From assembly GCA_038211505.1 (NCBI GenBank), contig JBBQVO010000027.1:1-26517 (forward strand): DNA of 26,517 nt, in the 5' to 3' direction. Of the stretch, positions 22,975 to 26,517 are shown one piece after another. The notes below the pieces were generated by a model. That model saw nothing but the letters and a program-made list of their open reading frames with translations. It had not been told where the DNA came from and searched no databases. Made by a program: the position numbers and the translations under genes. Position 1 is the first letter of the stretch. Each line of letters opens with the position of its first letter. Origin of the DNA: JBBQVO01 sp038211505. Its GTDB lineage: Bacteria; Chloroflexota; Dehalococcoidia; DSTF01; JACRBR01.

Positions 22975-23817
22975 ATGCGACATCCGGTGATCCTCGCCGG
23001 GTTCTTCGTCGTCATCGCGCTCGGCCTGATCGCCGGCGCCCTGACGCTGATCGATAGCGGCCGCGCTCCGTCGCCCACGTCCGTCGTGGCGGCGCGCCCG
23101 ACGGCGACCGTGGCGGCACGCGCGGAAGTTGTTCCGTCGATCCGTAGCAACGGCGTCGCCGGCACGACGGCGCGGACGACTACAGTGCGCGCCATCCCTC
23201 GCAGCGACGTCGCGGCGCTGGGGACGATCCCGCACGACGAGTTGGTGGTGATCGACGGGCGCACCAGCGATTCCAAGTGGCTGCGGATCGTCTTCCCGCC
23301 GGAATCGAGTCTGCATGGTTGGGTCGACTCGTCGTTCGTGACGATCGACGGCGATGCGTCGAAACTCGTCGTCGCGACTGCCGAGCCGCAGCCCGTCGTG
23401 CGTGTGCCGACGGCGAGCGCGCCCTATCGCGCGAGCGGAGGTACCTCCGCGGGCGCGGTGCGCGTCGCCACAGCGCCGGCAGTGGCGGCCACGGCGGCGC
23501 CGACGATCTCGTCGAGCGCCGCCGATCTGGTAATCGGTGGCACGGACATCCGCGGCGGGAAGCTCACGGTCACCGTCATCAACAAAGGCACGGCGGCGTA
23601 CCGCGGCGCGATCACGGTCAGCGTGACGGGCGGCCGCGCCGGGCCGGGCGGCGGCTCGCTGGCGAGCGTGACGATCGCGCCCGGTCAGTCGACAGTTGTG
23701 GCGACGGGGTACGTGCTGTCGCCGAGCGACCGGCTACAGATCGCCGTCGCCGCACCTGCGGGCGAGTCGAATGTCTCGAACAATTCGACGACGATCGCGT
23801 TCGCGTCGTCGGGCTGA
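22975..23817 (+). CDS. Membrane-anchored SH3-like / CARDB-domain protein
   Basis: The 280-residue protein begins with a hydrophobic N-terminal helix, MRHPVILAGFFVVIALGLIA, which acts as a signal anchor or signal peptide. A bacterial SH3-like domain at about 60-125 has TTTVRAIPRSDVAALGTIP, then WLRIVFPPESSLHGWVDSSFV. An Ala/Thr/Pro-rich linker follows. A CARDB-like beta-sandwich (about 180-278) comes last: ADLVIGGTDIRGGKLTVTVI, then NKGTAAYRG and ESNVSNNSTTI. SH3b domains often bind cell-wall peptides and CARDB domains are adhesion modules. GGAGA lies 5 nt before the ATG. It is divergent from the kinase and could be part of the same envelope-sensing unit, but this is inference. Confidence 0.85.
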   Translation: MRHPVILAGFFVVIALGLIAGALTLIDSGRAPSPTSVVAARPTATVAARAEVVPSIRSNGVAGTTARTTTVRAIPRSDVAALGTIPHDELVVIDGRTSDSKWLRIVFPPESSLHGWVDSSFVTIDGDASKLVVATAEPQPVVRVPTASAPYRASGGTSAGAVRVATAPAVAATAAPTISSSAADLVIGGTDIRGGKLTVTVINKGTAAYRGAITVSVTGGRAGPGGGSLASVTIAPGQSTVVATGYVLSPSDRLQIAVAAPAGESNVSNNSTTIAFASSG

Positions 23818-23854
23818 CGATCGAGCGATCCTGACGTGAGGCTACGGTCAGCGA

Positions 23855-23879
23855 GCGCGCTTCGATACCCTAAGCGCGC
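23855..23879. promoter_or_regulatory. 8-bp inverted repeat abutting a start codon
   Basis: gcgcgctt-(9 nt)-aagcgcgc ends exactly one base before the ATG at 23880. The hairpin would occupy the space where a Shine-Dalgarno would be; none is visible. There is no U-tract, so it is not an intrinsic terminator of the upstream gene. Confidence 0.4.
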
Positions 23880-24731
23880 ATGAACCTTGACGCGCTGCCG
23901 TACACATCGTTCATCGTGCTCATCGAGTACGCCGTCGGCAGCCTGCTCGTCTGCTTGTTCGCGGACTGGCGTGGGCGAGTTGCGCCCAGCTTCGTCAAGT
24001 TCAGCGCGGCGATGGCCGCTGTCGTCGCTCTGATCGCCGTACTGAATTCGCTCGCGCTCGATCCGAAGTCGGCGGTCGGGGGCTATCGCCTCGATGATTC
24101 GCTGCTGACGTGGGTGAAGATCGCCGCTGTCGCGTTTCTGCTAACGACGCTGCCCTACAACTGGTTCGTGCTGCGGGAAGAGAAACAACGAGCGATGATC
24201 GCCGGTTGCGTCGCCGCCGTCGCGGGCGTGGCGCTGGTCGGCGTCGTCGCGTACTACGTCAGCCTGCCGACGTGGGGGTTCGCCGGATCGCTGCTGAGCA
24301 TCGTCGCCGGAACGCTCGCCGTGGGACTCGTCGTGCTGGCGATGACGCTCGGGCACTGGTACCTGGTGACGCCCCGATTGCCGCGCGAACCGCTCGAAGA
24401 GTTGACGCTGCTGCTGATCGCCGCGGTCGCGCTACAGGCGCTGTTGCTCGTGATCAACGTCTTCATTCCGGCGCGCGAGGTGCCCGACGCGACGGCCTTT
24501 CTCGGATCGCACACGCTCGGCGCCAATCCTGCGTTCTGGCTCCGGATCGCGATCGGGCTGCTGTTTCCGGCGGCGCTCGGCTACATGTCGTACGTGTCGA
24601 GCCGCGGCTATCCGGCGAACGAGAACGCGATGATGTCGGCGACGGGGCTGCTCTACATCGCCGTCGGCGCGGTGCTGGTTGGCGAGGTGCTGGCGCGCGG
24701 CCTGATGTTTCTCACCGGCGTTCCGGTCTGA
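23880..24731 (+). CDS. Multi-spanning membrane protein, unknown function
   Basis: The 283-residue integral membrane protein has about eight predicted helices, for example FIVLIEYAVGSLLVCLFA, AAMAAVVALIAVLNSLAL, IAGCVAAVAGVALVGVVAYY, LTLLLIAAVALQALLLVINV and AIGLLFPAALGYMSYV. A TLGHWYLVTPRLPREPLEEL segment between helices contains His, Trp and Tyr and may be functional. Ends near GEVLARGLMFLTGVPV. No family is recognised with confidence. It is 3 bp upstream of the histidine phosphatase gene, so the two are co-transcribed. No Shine-Dalgarno; a hairpin abuts the ATG. Confidence 0.82.
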   Translation: MNLDALPYTSFIVLIEYAVGSLLVCLFADWRGRVAPSFVKFSAAMAAVVALIAVLNSLALDPKSAVGGYRLDDSLLTWVKIAAVAFLLTTLPYNWFVLREEKQRAMIAGCVAAVAGVALVGVVAYYVSLPTWGFAGSLLSIVAGTLAVGLVVLAMTLGHWYLVTPRLPREPLEELTLLLIAAVALQALLLVINVFIPAREVPDATAFLGSHTLGANPAFWLRIAIGLLFPAALGYMSYVSSRGYPANENAMMSATGLLYIAVGAVLVGEVLARGLMFLTGVPV

Positions 24732-24734
24732 CCG

Positions 24735-25295
24735 ATGAGACTTCTCTATCTGATCCGTCACGCGACGCCGTTGATCCAGCCCCAGGAACCGACGTGGCTG
24801 TGGCCGCTGTCCGAGCGCGGCATTGACGAGGCGCATCGACTCGCCGATGTCGCTGCCGCGTGGCGTCTTCGCGCGCTGTACACGAGCAACGAGCGGAAGG
24901 CAGAGGCGACGGCCCTAATCATCGGCGAGCACGTCGGTCTGCCGGCGATGGCGGTCGAAGGGTGCGAAGAGCTGCGGTTCGGCACATGGATTAACAACGC
25001 GGACGAGTTCTCGGAGGCTGTGCGGACGATCCTGGAGGAGCCCGGGCAGAGCCTCCGCGGCGCGGAACGCGCGGACGCGGCGGCGGCGCGGTTCGCGTCG
25101 GCGACGCAGATCATGGCGCAGGGTGAGTTTCCGGCAGCGGTCGTGTCTCACGGACGGATACTCGCCGCGTTCCTCGGGGCGCGGCTCGCGGTCGATGATC
25201 CATTCGCGCTCTGGCGGTCGATGCCGATGCCCGGGTGGGCGGTTCTCGATCTCGATCAGCCGAAGCTAGTTGAGGAGTTTCGCGGGCTCGCATGA
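24735..25295 (+). CDS. Histidine phosphatase family protein (phosphoglycerate mutase-like)
   Basis: The 186-residue protein starts MRLLYLIRHATPL, with the RHxT-type catalytic His in LIRHATP. The second conserved features are SNERKAEATALII, then the acidic ELRFGTW (catalytic acid region) and the second His in VVSHGRILAAFLG. All core residues of the branch-1 histidine phosphatase fold are present. The substrate is not predictable from sequence; candidates include phosphosugars or nucleotide-linked phosphates. The gene follows the membrane protein with a 3-bp gap. Confidence 0.9.
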   Translation: MRLLYLIRHATPLIQPQEPTWLWPLSERGIDEAHRLADVAAAWRLRALYTSNERKAEATALIIGEHVGLPAMAVEGCEELRFGTWINNADEFSEAVRTILEEPGQSLRGAERADAAAARFASATQIMAQGEFPAAVVSHGRILAAFLGARLAVDDPFALWRSMPMPGWAVLDLDQPKLVEEFRGLA

Positions 25296-25306
25296 CCTTC
25301 CGCAGT

Positions 25307-25335
25307 TTGCGAGCGAGGGGGTCATCCGTTATGCT
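25307..25335 (+). promoter_or_regulatory. Candidate promoter of rplS
   Basis: TTGCGA (25307-25312) and TATGCT (25330-25335) are separated by exactly 17 bp, 4/6 matches each. The ATG at 25345 is only 9 nt after the -10 box, which predicts a nearly leaderless transcript. There is no Shine-Dalgarno before the ATG. Confidence 0.45.
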
Positions 25336-25344
25336 CGTTTGGTT

Positions 25345-25689
25345 ATGGATGTCAGCAATCTCGTCGAACTTCCCACAAATGACGCGATCGAGCAGTTCGG
25401 TCCCGGCGACACCGTGCGCGTGAGCGCAAAGGTTGTCGAGGGGGAGCGCGAGCGGACGCAGGAGTTCGAGGGCGTCGTGATTCGGCGCAACGAAGGCGGC
25501 GCCGGCGCCAACTTCACGGTGCGGCGCATCGCGCATGGCATCGGCGTCGAGCGGACGTTCAATATGAACTCGCCGCGGCTCGAGAAGGTGAAGATCGTGC
25601 GCTCGGGCAAGGTGCGGCGGGCGCGGTTGTACTACCTGCGCGGGTTGACCGGCAAGGCGGCGCGCATCAAGGAAAAGGCGCGCATCTAA
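25345..25689 (+). CDS. rplS: 50S ribosomal protein L19
   Basis: L19 sits at the 30S-50S interface. The 114-residue protein starts at ATG 25345 (MDVSNLVELPTNDAIEQFGP), the usual family length. The frame is open to 25270 but that part overlaps the histidine phosphatase end. Conserved segments are GDTVRVSAKVVEGERERTQEFEGVVI, FTVRRIAHGIGVERTF and RRARLYYLRGLTGKAARIKE. It does not lie in a trmD-rimM operon here. It has its own promoter candidate and ends in a good intrinsic terminator. Confidence 0.97.
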   Translation: MDVSNLVELPTNDAIEQFGPGDTVRVSAKVVEGERERTQEFEGVVIRRNEGGAGANFTVRRIAHGIGVERTFNMNSPRLEKVKIVRSGKVRRARLYYLRGLTGKAARIKEKARI

Positions 25690-25714
25690 CCGGCGCTACG
25701 GAAACGGATTCGCG

Positions 25715-25740
25715 GGGAAGGCAGGACGCCTTCCCTTTTT
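25715..25740 (+). terminator. Rho-independent terminator after rplS
   Basis: gggaaggc (25715-25722), a 5-nt loop and gccttccc (25728-25735) form a perfect 8-bp stem directly followed by TTTTT. It lies 26 bp after the rplS stop and 20 bp before the priA start. Confidence 0.9.
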
Positions 25741-25759
25741 GTCGTTCGCACGGGGTTCG

Positions 25760-26517
25760 ATGCTCTACGCCGAAGTCGCCGTTAATTCGACGTTTTCGCA
25801 CCGCCAGACGTTCAGCTATAGCGTCCCGGATGGCCTGGACGCGCGGGTGGGCCACGGCGCCTACGTGCCGTTCGGGCGGCAGACGCTGCAGGGCGTGATC
25901 GTCGAGCTGCACACGACGCCCGTGTTCTCCGAGCCCGAGAAGATCCGCCCGATCCGCTCGCTGATCAGCGGCGATGTGCTGCTCGACGACGATCGCATGG
26001 CCGTCGCTCGCTGGATCGCCGACTACTACGTCGCCCCGATCTTCGATGCGATCGCGCTAATGCTGCCGCCGGGCTTCGAGCGACGGCCGGAGGTGGTGAT
26101 TCATCCGCTCGTCGATTCGGGTGAGATCGACGGGCTCGAACTTTCGCAGCGGCAGCGGCAGGCGCTTGATGCGCTGTTTGATGGCGGCGCATGCGACCTC
26201 GAATCGCTGCGGACGCGGCTGCCGTTCGCGGGCGCGGACGGGGCGCTCGCACAACTCGAACGGCTGTCACTGATCGCGCGCACGTATCGGCTGGCGCGGC
26301 CCGCTGTTGCCGCGCGCAACATCGAGAAGGCGTCGCTTGCTGTTGCGCCGGACAGGGCCGTCGCTCTGATCGCTGCCGCCGAGCCGCCGAAAGCGTCGCG
26401 ACGGGCCGCCGTGCTCGAACGTCTCGTCGCGAAGCGTCAGATCTCGGTCGAAGAGGCGTCACGGTTGGCGGGGAGCCGGGCGAATCTCGAACGTCTCGTG
26501 CGCGCGAACGTCATCCG
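25760..26517 (+). CDS. priA: Primosomal protein N' (PriA helicase), N-terminal part, runs off the window
   Basis: PriA restarts stalled replication forks. The frame opens with ATG 25760 and stays open to the window edge, 252 codons. It begins MLYAEVAVNSTFSHRQTFSY and continues SVPDGL, GAYVPFGRQTLQGVIVEL. This is the 3'-DNA-binding domain (about 1-105) that recognises the leading-strand end. A winged-helix-like region follows (LSQRQRQALDALFDGG at about residue 130). The DEAH helicase motifs and zinc-binding cysteines would lie beyond the window and cannot be checked. The Shine-Dalgarno is weak (GGGG). Confidence 0.88.
   Translation, partial: MLYAEVAVNSTFSHRQTFSYSVPDGLDARVGHGAYVPFGRQTLQGVIVELHTTPVFSEPEKIRPIRSLISGDVLLDDDRMAVARWIADYYVAPIFDAIALMLPPGFERRPEVVIHPLVDSGEIDGLELSQRQRQALDALFDGGACDLESLRTRLPFAGADGALAQLERLSLIARTYRLARPAVAARNIEKASLAVAPDRAVALIAAAEPPKASRRAAVLERLVAKRQISVEEASRLAGSRANLERLVRANVI

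Overview
The window is high-GC (roughly 60-65% by eye) bacterial chromosomal DNA dominated by housekeeping genes. No rRNA, tRNA, phage or plasmid genes were seen. The best taxonomic guess is a member of the phylum Chloroflexota (Dehalococcoidia- or Thermomicrobia-like). This rests on Thr/Pro-rich extracytoplasmic linkers, a lamin-tail surface protein, a non-PASTA Ser/Thr kinase system and many poorly conserved membrane proteins. It is an inference, not a proof.

Layout. Positions 1-1331 hold the 3' part of a TPR-repeat protein that begins before the window. Positions 1344-2289 hold a REP-associated tyrosine transposase (RAYT) gene. One inverted REP palindrome lies upstream of it and four direct REP units lie at and after its 3' end. 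The repeat unit itself contains the last codons of the RAYT gene. Positions 2324-4168 (minus) carry glmS, with a degenerate 7-bp tandem repeat just upstream of its start and a sixth, decayed REP further upstream. Positions 4568-7020 (minus) carry ispH followed by a PDZ/radical-SAM/DUF512 gene. Positions 7141-8265 are a poorly conserved patch: a small membrane protein, a small lipoprotein-like gene, a start-less Cys-rich reading frame, and a short stretch that looks like the C-terminus of a retropepsin-like aspartic protease, separated from the lipoprotein frame by one in-frame TGA.

Positions 8325-15496 (minus) form a long run of one-directional genes: xseA, xseB, a PurN-like formyltransferase, a zinc-ribbon protein, a lamin-tail/CBM-like surface protein, an RluB-type pseudouridine synthase, cmk and plsC. 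Several of these overlap by 4 bp (TTGA or ATGA), so they are probably translationally coupled. After them come a UspA-like protein (minus), a zinc-ribbon membrane protein (plus) and a membrane protein with acidic motifs reminiscent of CDP-alcohol phosphatidyltransferases (minus). The YifB/ComM AAA+ ATPase (minus) follows.

Positions 19042-22744 form a Ser/Thr phosphorylation module: a membrane-anchored PP2C phosphatase, a FHA plus winged-helix regulator, and a membrane-anchored Hanks-type kinase. Next to the kinase is an SH3-like/CARDB membrane-anchored protein. The right end carries a multi-spanning membrane protein, a histidine phosphatase, rplS with a clear intrinsic terminator, and the 5' part of priA.

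How the genes fit together: the kinase, phosphatase and FHA/winged-helix protein are the writer, eraser and reader of one likely signalling circuit that senses the envelope and acts on transcription. The rest serves cell-wall precursor synthesis (glmS), isoprenoids (ispH), phospholipids (plsC), nucleotides (cmk), translation (rluB, rplS) and DNA repair or restart (xseAB, comM, priA). Candidate promoters at comM and rplS predict nearly leaderless mRNAs, and the kinase has a short predicted leader. The candidates for something less ordinary are the RAYT/REP unit that includes the gene's own 3' end, the decayed protease/Cys-rich patch, and the FHA/winged-helix gene with an 11-bp direct repeat upstream.
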